Made by a program: the position numbers and the translations under genes | Source: Eubacteriales bacterium | GTDB lineage: Bacteria; Bacillota; Clostridia; Oscillospirales; Oscillospiraceae | Length of the DNA: 49,580 nucleotides | Assembly (NCBI GenBank): GCA_030531595.1 | Contig: JAUNND010000009.1 | Location: 1-49,580 of the forward strand | Reading direction: 5' to 3' | Notes under the pieces: generated by a model | Told to the model about the DNA's origin: nothing | The model's input: the letters and a program-made list of their open reading frames with translations, nothing else | Databases searched by the model: none | Part shown: positions 8,216-16,746 of the stretch, one piece after another | How positions within the stretch are numbered: position 1 is the stretch's first letter | How the letters are laid out: each line of letters begins with the position of its first letter

Positions 8216-9661
8216 ATGAATGATATGCCCTGCTTTTTTAAGCAAAACTGGATAAGCTTTCTGATCGCCGTTCAGCCGCTTCTGGATATACTCGCGTACT
8301 TCCGCGCCGATGCGGTAGCGACCGAGGCGGGCTATATACGCCTTGCAATTATGCTTGCACTGCCGATAAGTCTCCTTTTTGTACTCAAAAACAGAAAGCG
8401 TTTTATTATTTCGATGCTGTGTATAGGGACATACTGCGCCCTTCATGTGCTCAACTGCCTTAGAGTCGGTTATATCAATGCATTTTTCGACATTTCATAT
8501 CTCTCAAAGGTCGTACAGATGCCTGTTCTTGCGATCTGCCTCATTTATTACATTAAAGACGGGCAGACAAGGACACAGGCTGTAAAAGGCATCCTTATCG
8601 CTGCCGCCGTGACGGGTGCTGCGCTTGCACTCGCGTGTCTGACCGGCACGGAGAATGTCACCTACGGCGAGGGACTCGGAGTGAGCGGCTGGGTAATTGA
8701 CTCAAACCGCTGCGCAAACAGCATCATTCTTGTCACGCTTTCCGTGTTTGCAGTCTACCCGGCGGTATATTCGGACAAAAAGATCGTCAATATTCTCATT
8801 CCGGTAATTGTTGCCGTAATCTTTATCACAAACGGTACAAAGGCGTGCTACTTTTCGATATTTGCTATCTTCGGCGCTTACAGCGGCTTTGTTCTGCTAA
8901 ACAGCGCCGTAAACGGCAAAAAAATAAAGCTTGCTTTTCTTATAACCGCCGTTTCGCTTATGGCGGTCTCGGTGATAATCTATCCGTATACGCCGAGATA
9001 TAAAGTGACTGCCATGCAGCAGTCCGCGGCTGCCAAAAATCAGGGCGAGCTGGAAAGAAAGATCGCCGCGCTCGGATATGATCCGAAGACGATAACAAGA
9101 GAGGAAAAGCTTAACATTCCGGAAGTCCGAGCCGTTATCGAGGATTTTTATTACCGGGCGATAATGGGCGTCATCCCGGATATGATCGACCGCTTCGGAA
9201 TGGACAGAATTCTTGACTGCTACGATGTCTCCATTGATGCCGCAAAGATAATCGATACCCGCACAATGAAGCTGAGCTATGCCTCCCTCGTGCGCTCTGA
9301 CTGTGACACGCTGACCCGCATTCTCGGCTTCGAGGTAACGCAGATGGGCACGGACGGACTGCGCGATGTGGAAAATGACTATCCGGCACTGTATTATTAC
9401 TACGGTTATCTCGGGCTTGCGTTGTACTGTGCATTTCTTGCGTATTTTATATTCAGAGTGTGCGGAAAGCTTCTTGCGGATTTTAAAGGCAGCTTTACGA
9501 TATGGAATTTTGCGCTTATTCTCGCACTCGGCCTGCAGCTTGCCCTTGCTCAGTTTTCCGGTGCGCTCATGAGAAGACCGAATGTTTCGATCTATCTTTC
9601 CGTGATCCTTGCGCTTATATATTATCAGACAGTACGTGACGGGGAGGAGAACCGAAAATGA
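8216..9661 (+). CDS. O-antigen ligase-like membrane protein
   Basis: Polytopic membrane protein of about 481 residues with ten or more hydrophobic segments and a long extracytoplasmic loop around residues 260-390, the layout of the WaaL/Wzy O-antigen ligase and polymerase family. The opening QPLLDILAYFR is typical of Firmicute members. Such enzymes join or polymerise undecaprenyl-linked glycans outside the membrane. The start is uncertain: ATG 8216 and ATG 8225 both lack a good Shine-Dalgarno. The next gene starts in its stop codon (ATGA), so the two are translationally coupled. Confidence 0.75.
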   Translation: MNDMPCFFKQNWISFLIAVQPLLDILAYFRADAVATEAGYIRLAIMLALPISLLFVLKNRKRFIISMLCIGTYCALHVLNCLRVGYINAFFDISYLSKVVQMPVLAICLIYYIKDGQTRTQAVKGILIAAAVTGAALALACLTGTENVTYGEGLGVSGWVIDSNRCANSIILVTLSVFAVYPAVYSDKKIVNILIPVIVAVIFITNGTKACYFSIFAIFGAYSGFVLLNSAVNGKKIKLAFLITAVSLMAVSVIIYPYTPRYKVTAMQQSAAAKNQGELERKIAALGYDPKTITREEKLNIPEVRAVIEDFYYRAIMGVIPDMIDRFGMDRILDCYDVSIDAAKIIDTRTMKLSYASLVRSDCDTLTRILGFEVTQMGTDGLRDVENDYPALYYYYGYLGLALYCAFLAYFIFRVCGKLLADFKGSFTIWNFALILALGLQLALAQFSGALMRRPNVSIYLSVILALIYYQTVRDGEENRK

Positions 9662-10596
9662 AGCTTAGTGTTATCGTGCCCGTTTATAAAGCCGAAGAGT
9701 ATCTGCGGGAATGTGTGAATTCCATACTCACTCAGACTATGGAAGATCTTGAGCTTATATTGATAAACGACGGCTCGCCGGACAATTCCGAGGCAATAAT
9801 GCGCGAGTACGCCGAAAAATACCCGCAGAAGGTGAGAACTCTCAGCATAGACAACGGCGGACAGGGGAGAGCGAGAAATTTCGGTATCGACATGGCCCGG
9901 GGAGAGTTTCTCTCGTTTATCGACAGCGACGACTGGCTGGAGAGTGATACCTTTGAGCTGATGCTTAAAGCTGCCGACGAGAATAACGCCGATATTGTCG
10001 TGTGTGACATGGAAAAGCGCTTTGACGACGGCAGAAGGGAATATGTAAAGGCGGCGATACAATCTCACCCTATGGCGTCCGCCGGTTCTGCGAGCAATAA
10101 GATTTTCCGCCGCGCCCTTGTCGGAGACATCCGCTTTCCGCACGGCGTGTGGTATGAGGATTTTGACTTTTCCGCAAAGCTTCTGATGCTCAGCAAAAAG
10201 ACCGTTTTCGTGGAAAAACCTCTGTATATCTACCGCTGTGGGCAGCAATCCACCATGACGAACAACAACGCGAAAAAAAATCTCGATATCCTCACCGTTA
10301 TGGAGGATATAAGAACGTTTGCGGAGACGCACGGACGGCGGGACGATTATGAGTTTATGCTGATAAACCATGTTCTGCTCGATTCGATAAAACGCCTCGC
10401 CGTTCAGACCGCGCCTGATAAAGACGAGGTGATAAAAAAACTGCGCGATCACGTTCGGGAGCAGATACCCGACCTCAATAAATGCGAAAGTTACCGAAAC
10501 GAAAGCCGCAACCGGCGCATCATAATGAAGCTTAATTACATGGGACTTGAAAAGCTGTCGATAGCTGTCCTGATACTGTTCTCCAATAAAAAGTAG
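9658..10596 (+). CDS. Glycosyltransferase family 2
   Basis: GT-A fold glycosyltransferase of 312 residues. The N-terminal signature LSVIVPVYKAEEYLRECVNS, NDGSPDNS near residue 37 and the metal-binding DSDDWLE motif near residue 87 are all present, and GVWYEDFDF provides the acidic acceptor-side residues. It is predicted to be a cytoplasmic enzyme adding sugars to a lipid-linked acceptor. GGGGAGGAG precedes the ATG, and the four-base overlap with the O-antigen ligase-like gene points to one glycan assembly unit. The stop codon lies inside a 15-bp palindrome. Confidence 0.88.
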   Translation: MKLSVIVPVYKAEEYLRECVNSILTQTMEDLELILINDGSPDNSEAIMREYAEKYPQKVRTLSIDNGGQGRARNFGIDMARGEFLSFIDSDDWLESDTFELMLKAADENNADIVVCDMEKRFDDGRREYVKAAIQSHPMASAGSASNKIFRRALVGDIRFPHGVWYEDFDFSAKLLMLSKKTVFVEKPLYIYRCGQQSTMTNNNAKKNLDILTVMEDIRTFAETHGRRDDYEFMLINHVLLDSIKRLAVQTAPDKDEVIKKLRDHVREQIPDLNKCESYRNESRNRRIIMKLNYMGLEKLSIAVLILFSNKK

Positions 10597-10724
10597 AACT
10601 TTTTATTGGAGAGATGCCGCCTATGGCGTCATCCATTTGCTTACGCAAATGACGTCTCATACGATTCTCAACGCACCTGACGGTGCTATAAAAAGTAGAC
10701 TTTGTCTACTTTTTAATGAGAATC
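10580..10724. repeat. Palindrome-rich structured intergenic element
   Basis: Four nested or adjacent inverted repeats pack about 145 bases. First, a 15-bp perfect palindrome (10580-10594 with 10598-10612) covers the stop codon of the GT2 gene. Second, CATTTGC/GCAAATG (10634-10640 with 10645-10651). Third, an 8-bp stem (10663-10670 with 10717-10724) closes a three-way junction containing two more perfect hairpins: 10673-10677 with 10682-10686, and 11 bp at 10690-10700 with 10704-10714. A 12-nt direct repeat (ATAAAAAGTAGA) occurs at 10586 and 10688. It could be a REP/MITE-like repeat, a composite terminator or a structured RNA. Confidence 0.6.
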
Positions 10725-10747
10725 AGTATGAAAATAAAGAAATGACA

Positions 10748-10770
10748 AAGGGGCGCGTTCTGCGCCCCTT
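10748..10770. terminator. Bidirectional terminator between convergent GT2 genes
   Basis: Perfect 9-bp GC-rich stem (10748-10756 with 10762-10770, loop 5 nt). The minus strand continues with TTTGTCATTT and the plus strand with ATTTACCTTT. It overlaps the stop codon of the minus-strand GT2 gene and probably serves it. Confidence 0.75.
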
Positions 10771-11755
10771 ATTTACCTTTGATTTTGTTATTCGCTCTCA
10801 TAAGCATATTGAGCGCAAAATACATTCTGTGCTCTATAAGAAACAGAATAAGCTTATATTTCCTGCTAATTGTACTGAGATACGGATTTTTTCTGTATTC
10901 GGGGAATTTGCTTCTGAGATCCTCAAACAGTCTGTCCTGAACATCGCTTTTCCGATCGATAAGGTTGACTCTTGGAATGGACGTTATGACCTGATTGTAA
11001 AGAGCTGAGTATTCAAGCTGAGCATGATATTTCTCAAAAAGCCCCGCTTCACGGTATGCCTCAAGCATTGAATCAACGGCGGGAATGATCTCCATATTCC
11101 GCTCGGCGTTTTGGCTGTTCGTAATTGATCCGCTGCGCTGGAGATAGTTGTGCCACGGGCGGTGGACGGAGATCATTTTTTCAGAGAGAGTATAGAGCTT
11201 CGGCGTGACGTACATATCCTCAAACCACACGCGCCCGGGATAGTATATCCCGTTTTCGGTAAAGAGCGAGCGGCGGTATATCTTATTCCAAGCTGAGGGC
11301 AGCTCAAAAAGAAGCTCCGGAAAACTTTCCAAAGAAAACTCACCTTCGACAGAGCAGCCGTGATAATATCGGAGGAGCTTCCCGTCCTCGTTTACCGAGC
11401 GGACGTCAAAAAACAGCATATCAAAATCTCTGTCCAGATATTCAAACATCTCCGGCAGCGCGTTCGGAGAAAGATAATCGTCGCTGTCAAGAAAGAGAAT
11501 GTATTCTCCCTCGGCGGCGTCAATTCCCACATCCCTTGCAGCACCCAGACCGCCGTTTTCGGTGGTTATGACGCGAATGAGAGAAGGGTATTTCTCCGCG
11601 TAGCTTTCGCATATTTTCAATGAACCGTCAGTCGAGCCGTCGTTGACTATTACTATCTCATAATCCGAAAGCTCCGGATAAATGACCGAGTCAAGACATT
11701 TCGGGAGATATTTTTCAATGTTGTAAACGGGTATCATGACTGTGAGCTTCGGCAT
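10769..11755 (-). CDS. Glycosyltransferase family 2
   Basis: GT-A fold glycosyltransferase of 328 residues, clearly related to the plus-strand GT2 next door. It shows LTVMIPVYNIEKYLPKCLDS, NDGSTDGS, ENGGLGAARDVG and the DSDDYLS metal motif, with VWFEDMYVTPKLY in the acceptor region. It is transcribed towards the other glycan genes from its own promoter at 11795-11823. Predicted role: transfer of a sugar to a lipid- or polymer-linked acceptor at the cytoplasmic face; donor and acceptor cannot be read from sequence. CGGAGGGG precedes the ATG on the minus strand. Confidence 0.88.
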   Translation of the reverse strand: MPKLTVMIPVYNIEKYLPKCLDSVIYPELSDYEIVIVNDGSTDGSLKICESYAEKYPSLIRVITTENGGLGAARDVGIDAAEGEYILFLDSDDYLSPNALPEMFEYLDRDFDMLFFDVRSVNEDGKLLRYYHGCSVEGEFSLESFPELLFELPSAWNKIYRRSLFTENGIYYPGRVWFEDMYVTPKLYTLSEKMISVHRPWHNYLQRSGSITNSQNAERNMEIIPAVDSMLEAYREAGLFEKYHAQLEYSALYNQVITSIPRVNLIDRKSDVQDRLFEDLRSKFPEYRKNPYLSTISRKYKLILFLIEHRMYFALNMLMRANNKIKGK

Positions 11756-11794
11756 TTTCAGACCCCTCCGAAAGAAAATTAATAGCTGTGTAAC

Positions 11795-11823
11795 ATATTA
11801 TCACATAAAACACACCGTTTCAA
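11795..11823 (-). promoter_or_regulatory. Promoter of the minus-strand GT2 gene
   Basis: On the minus strand TTGAAA (11823-11818), 17-nt spacer, TAATAT (11800-11795). It is back to back with the lepB promoter, the two -35 boxes being only 2 nt apart. Confidence 0.7.
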
Positions 11824-11825
11824 TC

Positions 11826-11855
11826 TTGATTATGACAGTACTGTTGGTGTATAAT
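11826..11855 (+). promoter_or_regulatory. Promoter of lepB
   Basis: TTGATT (11826-11831), 18-nt spacer and a perfect TATAAT (11850-11855), about 35 nt before the lepB start. It forms a divergent pair with the GT2 promoter. Confidence 0.7.
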
Positions 11856-11890
11856 ATACCGATAAAGCATACTGTGATTGGAGAGTTACC

Positions 11891-12469
11891 ATGAGCATAA
11901 AGAAAGATAAGCTTACACCGGAAGAACTGGAAGCAAAGAAGCTTGCCAACCGACGCGAGGCATACGACTGGATACAGTGCCTTGCAGGCGCACTGATCGT
12001 GTGTGTGCTGATGTTTGTGTTCCTGTTTCGTGTTATAGACGTAAAGGGCTCATCCATGGTGCCTACATTGAAAAATCAGGACAAGATGCTTGTTTCCGAC
12101 CTTTTCTACAAGCCGAAAAAGGGCGATGTCATTGTCTTCAAAAAGGATGAGTACGACCCCAATAAGGCTCTTGTAAAGAGAGTTATCGCTACCGGCGGCG
12201 ACAAGATCAATATCGACTTTGATCAGGGCATCGTCTATGTGAACGATGAGCCTCTCAAGGAGGATTATATTGCCGATCTGACAAGGACGAAACTGGACTT
12301 CATCGGACCGAAGGACGTACCGGAGGGCTGTGTGTTCGTGATGGGTGATAACCGCAATATGTCTACCGACAGCCGTAAGGCTGAGATCAACATGGTCGAC
12401 AGCCGACTGATCATAGGGCACGTTCAGTGCGTTCTCTTCCCGTTCAAATCCTTCGGTCTGGTAAAGTAA
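11891..12469 (+). CDS. lepB: Signal peptidase I
   Basis: Membrane serine protease of 192 residues that removes signal peptides from secreted proteins. A single N-terminal membrane segment (about residues 28-50) is followed by the catalytic-serine box SSMVPT (Ser55), the lysine box LVKRVIATGGD (Lys96) and the late GDNRNMSTDSR motif. Length and one membrane anchor are typical of Gram-positive SipS-type enzymes. GGAGAG lies eight bases before the ATG. The stop codon overlaps the next start (TAATG), so it is coupled to rbgA, the usual Firmicute order. Its likely clients here include LivJ and DacF. Confidence 0.95.
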   Translation: MSIKKDKLTPEELEAKKLANRREAYDWIQCLAGALIVCVLMFVFLFRVIDVKGSSMVPTLKNQDKMLVSDLFYKPKKGDVIVFKKDEYDPNKALVKRVIATGGDKINIDFDQGIVYVNDEPLKEDYIADLTRTKLDFIGPKDVPEGCVFVMGDNRNMSTDSRKAEINMVDSRLIIGHVQCVLFPFKSFGLVK

Positions 12470-13344
12470 TGGACGGCAGCATATATGAAAAAATGAACAT
12501 CCAGTGGTTCCCAGGGCATATGACGAAGGCTCAGCGCATGATAGGTGAAAATATCGGCATGGTCGACGCCGTATGCGAGATACTGGATGCCAGAATACCC
12601 AATGCCAGCCGCAATCCCGATATTGACTCTCTTGTCGGAGATAAGCCGAGGCTTATTATCCTCAACCGCTGTGACCTTGCGGACGAGACGGTTACGAAGC
12701 GCTGGAAAAAGAGCTTTGAGGCAAAGGGTATGTCGGTGATCGAGTGTGACGCGAAAAGCGGAAAGGGCGTAAACGCCTTTGTGCCGGCTGTAAAAAAGCT
12801 TCTTGCCGATAAGATCGCCGCAAACGAGGCAAAGGGACTTGTGGGAAAACCGCTGAGGATCATGATACTCGGCATCCCCAATGTCGGCAAGTCAACATTC
12901 ATCAACAAGGTCGCGGGAAGGAAAGCGGCCGCAGCCGGTGATAAACCAGGTGTTACAAGGGGAAAGCAGTGGATCAGCATCGACCGTTCCCTTGATCTGC
13001 TCGATACGCCCGGTATCCTCTGGCCTAAATTCGATAACCAGCAGGTGGGCGAGCTGCTTGCCGTCACAAACGCGATCAAGAGCGACGTTATCGACAAGGA
13101 GACTCTGGCTGCCAATTTTATGATACGTCTTCGTGAGATGTATCCGCAGTCACTGGAAGCAAGATATAAGTTTACGCCCGACAGAGAGCTCAACGGCTTT
13201 GAGCTTTTGGAGCAATGTGCAAAAAAACGCGGATTTCTGATTTCAAAGGGCGAGTATGATATTGAGCGCATGGCAAACACTCTGCTGGGCGAGTACCACG
13301 AGGGAAAGCTCGGACGACTGACACTGGAGCTGCCGGATGAATGA
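12469..13344 (+). CDS. rbgA: Ribosome biogenesis GTPase RbgA (YlqF)
   Basis: Circularly permuted GTPase of 291 residues needed for late 50S assembly. The G motifs come in permuted order: NRCDLAD (G4) first, then GIPNVGKST (G1) and LDTPGILWP (G3). The family opening [14 protein letters not shown] is present. The ATG at 12469 overlaps the lepB stop by one base and is preferred; ATG 12493 is an alternative, as many homologues begin directly with the IQWFPGHM region. The ORF can be opened further upstream, but only inside lepB. It overlaps rnhB by 8 bases, fitting a tight lepB-rbgA-rnhB-yraN operon. Confidence 0.95.
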   Translation: MDGSIYEKMNIQWFPGHMTKAQRMIGENIGMVDAVCEILDARIPNASRNPDIDSLVGDKPRLIILNRCDLADETVTKRWKKSFEAKGMSVIECDAKSGKGVNAFVPAVKKLLADKIAANEAKGLVGKPLRIMILGIPNVGKSTFINKVAGRKAAAAGDKPGVTRGKQWISIDRSLDLLDTPGILWPKFDNQQVGELLAVTNAIKSDVIDKETLAANFMIRLREMYPQSLEARYKFTPDRELNGFELLEQCAKKRGFLISKGEYDIERMANTLLGEYHEGKLGRLTLELPDE

Positions 13345-13936
13345 TCTGTGGACATTGGAAAACGAGATATACGACTCCGGTGTGAATATCCTCTGCGGAG
13401 TCGATGAAGCGGGCAGAGGACCGCTTGCAGGTCCTGTCTGTGCAGCAGCCGTTATTCTGCCGCGAAACTGCGTCATTGAAGGATTGAACGATTCCAAAAA
13501 GCTCACCGAAAAGAAAAGGGAAGAGCTTTTTGACGTTATTCGGGAAAATGCCGTTTCTTACGGCATCGCTTTTGCGAGTGTGGAAGAAATTGAGGAATAC
13601 AACATCCTTCAGGCGACGTTCATTGCGATGAACCGTGCCATTGAAAAGCTGGATGTACGGCCCGAGCTTGCACTGATCGACGGCAACAGGAACAAAGGCA
13701 TAATTATAAATTCCCGCTGTGTTGTCAAGGGCGACGCCTGCTGTGCCGATATTGCGGCGGCGTCGGTTTTGGCCAAGGTGACCCGTGACAGATATATGTA
13801 TGAAATGGAGGAGCTTTACCCGCAGTACGGTTTTGATAAGCACAAGGGCTACGGCACAAAGCTCCACTACGAGGCGCTGAGAAAATACGGCCCGTCACCG
13901 ATCCACCGCCTGAGCTTTCTGAGGAAAATGCACTGA
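13337..13936 (+). CDS. rnhB: Ribonuclease HII
   Basis: Endoribonuclease of 199 residues that removes ribonucleotides and RNA from RNA-DNA hybrids. The active-site block [14 protein letters not shown] (Asp23, Glu24), DSKKLT, the IDGN aspartate and [12 protein letters not shown] are all present, giving the complete acidic set. The C-terminal [23 protein letters not shown] block is typical. The start codon lies within the end of rbgA. The stop codon overlaps the yraN start. Confidence 0.96.
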   Translation: MNDLWTLENEIYDSGVNILCGVDEAGRGPLAGPVCAAAVILPRNCVIEGLNDSKKLTEKKREELFDVIRENAVSYGIAFASVEEIEEYNILQATFIAMNRAIEKLDVRPELALIDGNRNKGIIINSRCVVKGDACCADIAAASVLAKVTRDRYMYEMEELYPQYGFDKHKGYGTKLHYEALRKYGPSPIHRLSFLRKMH

Positions 13937-14295
13937 TGATTGCAAGAGACAACGGACGCTTCGGCGAGGACAGGGCGGCGGCATTCCTGCGGAAAAAAGG
14001 CTATACGATAACCGAAAGAAACTATCGCTGCCGTGTCGGTGAAATCGATATTATCGCGGAAGATCGGGACTTCATTGTTTTTGTCGAGGTAAAGACGCGA
14101 AAAAACGATCTTTACGTTCAGGCGCGGGAATATGTTACCGCTTCAAAGCAGCGGAAGATACGCCAGACGGCGCTTATGTATCTGGCATTCCACGAAACGG
14201 AAAAGCAGCCGCGCTTTGACGTGATAGAGGTCTATATCCCGGAGGGATTATTCGGCACCGTCACGCTCAACCATCTGGAAAACGCATTTATGTAA
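13936..14295 (+). CDS. YraN/UPF0102 family nuclease-fold protein
   Basis: Small protein of 119 residues with the restriction-endonuclease-like fold of the UPF0102 family: GRFGEDRAAAFLRKKGY, RNYRCRVGEIDIIAED and FVEVKTRK supply the Glu, Asp and ExK residues of a PD-(D/E)XK-type site. Its biological role is not settled in the literature; DNA or RNA processing is assumed. The start codon overlaps the rnhB stop, and a terminator follows 2 bases after the stop, so this is the last gene of the lepB operon. Confidence 0.92.
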   Translation: MIARDNGRFGEDRAAAFLRKKGYTITERNYRCRVGEIDIIAEDRDFIVFVEVKTRKNDLYVQAREYVTASKQRKIRQTALMYLAFHETEKQPRFDVIEVYIPEGLFGTVTLNHLENAFM

Positions 14296-14297
14296 CA

Positions 14298-14327
14298 GCG
14301 GAAAGCAGCTCTGCCTTCCGCCGTTTT
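14298..14327 (+). terminator. Terminator of the lepB-rbgA-rnhB-yraN operon
   Basis: An 11-bp stem with one mismatch (14298-14308 with 14311-14321) is followed by CGTTTT. It sits between the convergent yraN and DUF1540 genes. Confidence 0.7.
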
Positions 14328-14328
14328 A

Positions 14329-14508
14329 TCAGTCGGATATGCCGCGGGGACAGAAGGTGGAGCAGTAGGTCTCACCCTTTGTACAGGCATTTTCATTCTG
14401 AACGCTTATTTTCGCGGCGGAGCATCTGCAGTCGATGGTATTGTATTTGCAGTTCGTGACATCGCAGCCGACGCCGGGGTTGGACTCGATGCGTCTTTTT
14501 TCACTCAT
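14329..14508 (-). CDS. Small Cys-rich DUF1540 protein
   Basis: Protein of 59 residues starting at the ATG at 14508, which has a near-perfect AGGAGGTG seven bases upstream; longer in-frame extension has no such signal. Seven cysteines (GCDVTNCKYN, CRCSA, ACTKGETYCSTFC) match the DUF1540 pattern, assumed to bind metal. Function is unknown; the family is widespread in spore-forming and anaerobic Firmicutes. It is divergent from the metallophosphoesterase and convergent with yraN. Confidence 0.85.
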   Translation of the reverse strand: MSEKRRIESNPGVGCDVTNCKYNTIDCRCSAAKISVQNENACTKGETYCSTFCPRGISD

Positions 14509-14576
14509 TTGTTTCACCTCCTTTGTACTTGTCAAACGTATTATCTGCATATTCATTCTGTTTATTCGGAGGCTGT

Positions 14577-15272
14577 ATGGCTCTTTACGCGATCGGTGAT
14601 CTGCATCTTTCTTTTGCAAAAGAAAAACCGATGGATATTTTTGGTGATAACTGGGACGGTCATCCAGAAAAACTGAAAAAAGGCTTTTCAAAGCTCACGG
14701 ATGAAGACGTGTGCGTGATATGCGGCGATCTGAGCTGGGGCATGGGGCTTGAAGAGACGGTCGGGGACTTTAAGTTTATCGATTCTCTGCCGGGGAGAAA
14801 GATCATCCTCAAGGGCAATCACGATTACTGGTGGTGCACCGCTTCAAAAGCGAAAAAAATGTTTGCAGAAAACGGTATCACAACGATCGATATTCTCTAT
14901 AATAACGCATTTGAATACGGAGAATATGCCATCTGCGGCACGAGAGGCTGGTTTTTTGAAGAGGAAAAGGACGGGGCGCACGATAAGAAGATAATGCTGC
15001 GGGAGATCATGCGCCTGGAAGCTTCGCTGAAAGCGGCCGGTGACAAGAAGAAGCTTGTTTTTCTGCATTATCCTCCGATCTATCAGAATTACACCTGTCC
15101 GGAGATCATTGAATTGCTGAAAAAATATGAAGTGCGGCTGTGCTGCTACGGGCATATCCACGGCAAGGGCTGCCGCTTTGCGCTCAACGGTTGGACGGGG
15201 GGAACGGAGTACAGACTTGTGTCTGCCGATTTTGTGAATTTTGCACCGGTTTTACTGCCATATACCCGCTGA
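14577..15272 (+). CDS. Calcineurin-like metallophosphoesterase
   Basis: Metallophosphoesterase of 231 residues from the ATG at 14577, which has CGGAGG just upstream; the ORF extends 54 bases further but without a ribosome binding site. All metal-binding blocks are visible: GDLHLSF (Asp8, His10), GDLSWG, GNHDYWW, the LHYPPI histidine and GHIHG. Family members hydrolyse phosphomonoesters or phosphodiesters with a two-metal centre. The substrate is unknown. The gene stands alone between a divergent DUF1540 gene and the tig promoter. Confidence 0.88.
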   Translation: MALYAIGDLHLSFAKEKPMDIFGDNWDGHPEKLKKGFSKLTDEDVCVICGDLSWGMGLEETVGDFKFIDSLPGRKIILKGNHDYWWCTASKAKKMFAENGITTIDILYNNAFEYGEYAICGTRGWFFEEEKDGAHDKKIMLREIMRLEASLKAAGDKKKLVFLHYPPIYQNYTCPEIIELLKKYEVRLCCYGHIHGKGCRFALNGWTGGTEYRLVSADFVNFAPVLLPYTR

Positions 15273-15308
15273 AAACCGGAGAAAAAACAGAAATAATTGA
15301 ATTTGGCA

Positions 15309-15337
15309 TTGATTTTATAAAACAAATCTGCTATCAT
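15309..15337 (+). promoter_or_regulatory. Promoter of tig
   Basis: TTGATT (15309-15314), 17-nt spacer, TATCAT (15332-15337), leaving a short leader of about 30 nt before the AGGAGG site of tig. Confidence 0.65.
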
Positions 15338-15375
15338 ACAAAAGGTTATGCACAAACATAGGAGGAACAAATAAA

Positions 15376-16674
15376 ATGATTGTTAAGAACGTAGAGAAAA
15401 AAGAAAATAATATCGCAACATTTCAGGTAGAGACCGACAAGGCAGAATTCGACGCCGCCGTCAACAAGGCATATCTGAAAAGTAAGGAACAGATATATAT
15501 CCCCGGCTTCCGCAAGGGCAAGGCTCCCCGTGCAGTCATCGAAGGTATGTACGGTGCAGAAACCTTCTATCAGGACGCAGCAGACGAGCTTGCCCCCGAC
15601 GCTTTTGAATTCGGTCTCAAGGAGACCGGTCTGAAGATAGTGGGCGCACCCGCCATCAAGGATTTCAACGTCACCGAAGAGAAGACCGCAGAGTTCACCT
15701 TTGAAGTCACCGAGTACCCCGTTGTCACCCTCGGTCAGTACAAGGGCATCGAAGCAGAGAAGAGGAACGTTGTCATTGACGACGTCATGGTCGACGGCGA
15801 GATCGAGACCATCCGCCACCGCAACGCCCGCATGGTCACCGTGGAAGACCGCGCAGCCGACATGGGCGACACCGTAAACATCAACTTCGACGGCTACCTC
15901 GACGGAGAGCGTTTTGAAGGCGGCAAGGCCGACAATTACGACCTTGAGCTCGGCTCCAATACCTTCGTTCCCGGCTTTGAGGAGCAGGTAGCGGGCATGA
16001 ACGTCGGCGAGGACAAGGATATCGACGTCACATTCCCCGACAACTATACTCCCGCTCTCGCAGGCAAGGCTGTCGTTTTCAAGATCCACCTCAACTCCAT
16101 CACAGCCCATGAGCTGCCCGAGCTTGACGATGAGTTTGTCAAGGACGTCAGCGAGTTCGATACTCTTGAAGAGTACAGAGCCGATGTCCGCGCAAAGCTC
16201 GAAGAGAGAGAGACCGCTCAGGCCGACAACGATTTCCGCACCGCCGTTATCGAGAAGGCCTGCAAGAACATGACTGTCTCTATCCCCAAAGTTATGATCG
16301 ATGCCAAGGTCGAGGATATCATCCGCAATTATGCCTCCAATTACGGTCTCAATGACGGCAAGACCGATTTCGAGCAGATCAAGGCAATGCTCGGCATAAA
16401 TGAAGATGTCATCAACAACTCCATCATGCCCGGCGCTGTTTCCCAGATCAAGGCCGATCTGCTGTTTGAGGCTGTTGTCGAAGCCGAGAACATCGATACC
16501 ACCGAGGAAGAGGTTCAGGAGTACATCAAGAAAGCGGCAGAGTCCATGAAGATCTCCGAGGAAGATGTTGTCAAGTACTTCGGTATGGACTTCCTCACCG
16601 GCGAATACAAGAAAGAGAAGGCGACCTCCGTCGTATTCGACACCGCTGTTGCCATCGAGCCCAAAGCAGAGTAA
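15376..16674 (+). CDS. tig: Trigger factor
   Basis: Ribosome-associated chaperone and prolyl isomerase of 432 residues. The N-terminal ribosome-docking domain carries PGFRKGKAPR near residue 46. A FKBP-type isomerase domain spans about residues 150-240 (GDTVNINFDGYLDG, FVPGFEEQVAGM). The acidic helical chaperone domain makes up the C-terminus. AGGAGG lies ten bases before the ATG. It heads the conserved tig-clpP-clpX-lon-engB run. Codons are strongly biased towards GTC, GAC and AAG, consistent with abundant protein. Confidence 0.97.
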   Translation: MIVKNVEKKENNIATFQVETDKAEFDAAVNKAYLKSKEQIYIPGFRKGKAPRAVIEGMYGAETFYQDAADELAPDAFEFGLKETGLKIVGAPAIKDFNVTEEKTAEFTFEVTEYPVVTLGQYKGIEAEKRNVVIDDVMVDGEIETIRHRNARMVTVEDRAADMGDTVNINFDGYLDGERFEGGKADNYDLELGSNTFVPGFEEQVAGMNVGEDKDIDVTFPDNYTPALAGKAVVFKIHLNSITAHELPELDDEFVKDVSEFDTLEEYRADVRAKLEERETAQADNDFRTAVIEKACKNMTVSIPKVMIDAKVEDIIRNYASNYGLNDGKTDFEQIKAMLGINEDVINNSIMPGAVSQIKADLLFEAVVEAENIDTTEEEVQEYIKKAAESMKISEEDVVKYFGMDFLTGEYKKEKATSVVFDTAVAIEPKAE

Positions 16675-16746
16675 GAAGCTGAATAAATATTCGGGATAAC
16701 GGATATGCTCTCTTGGATGCTTAATAATGAAAAGGAGAGTTTTAAA

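Noticed and set aside
10637..11008. 123-aa plus-strand ORF over the structured element and the GT2 3' end.
   Set aside because: It reads through hairpins and the antisense of a GT2 gene; no ribosome binding site.
12531..13355. 274-aa antisense ORF opposite rbgA.
   Set aside because: Serine-rich shadow of a clear GTPase gene; no start signal.
15346..16110. Long antisense ORF opposite tig (254 aa).
   Set aside because: It is a mirror of the biased codons of tig, has no ribosome binding site and resembles no family.
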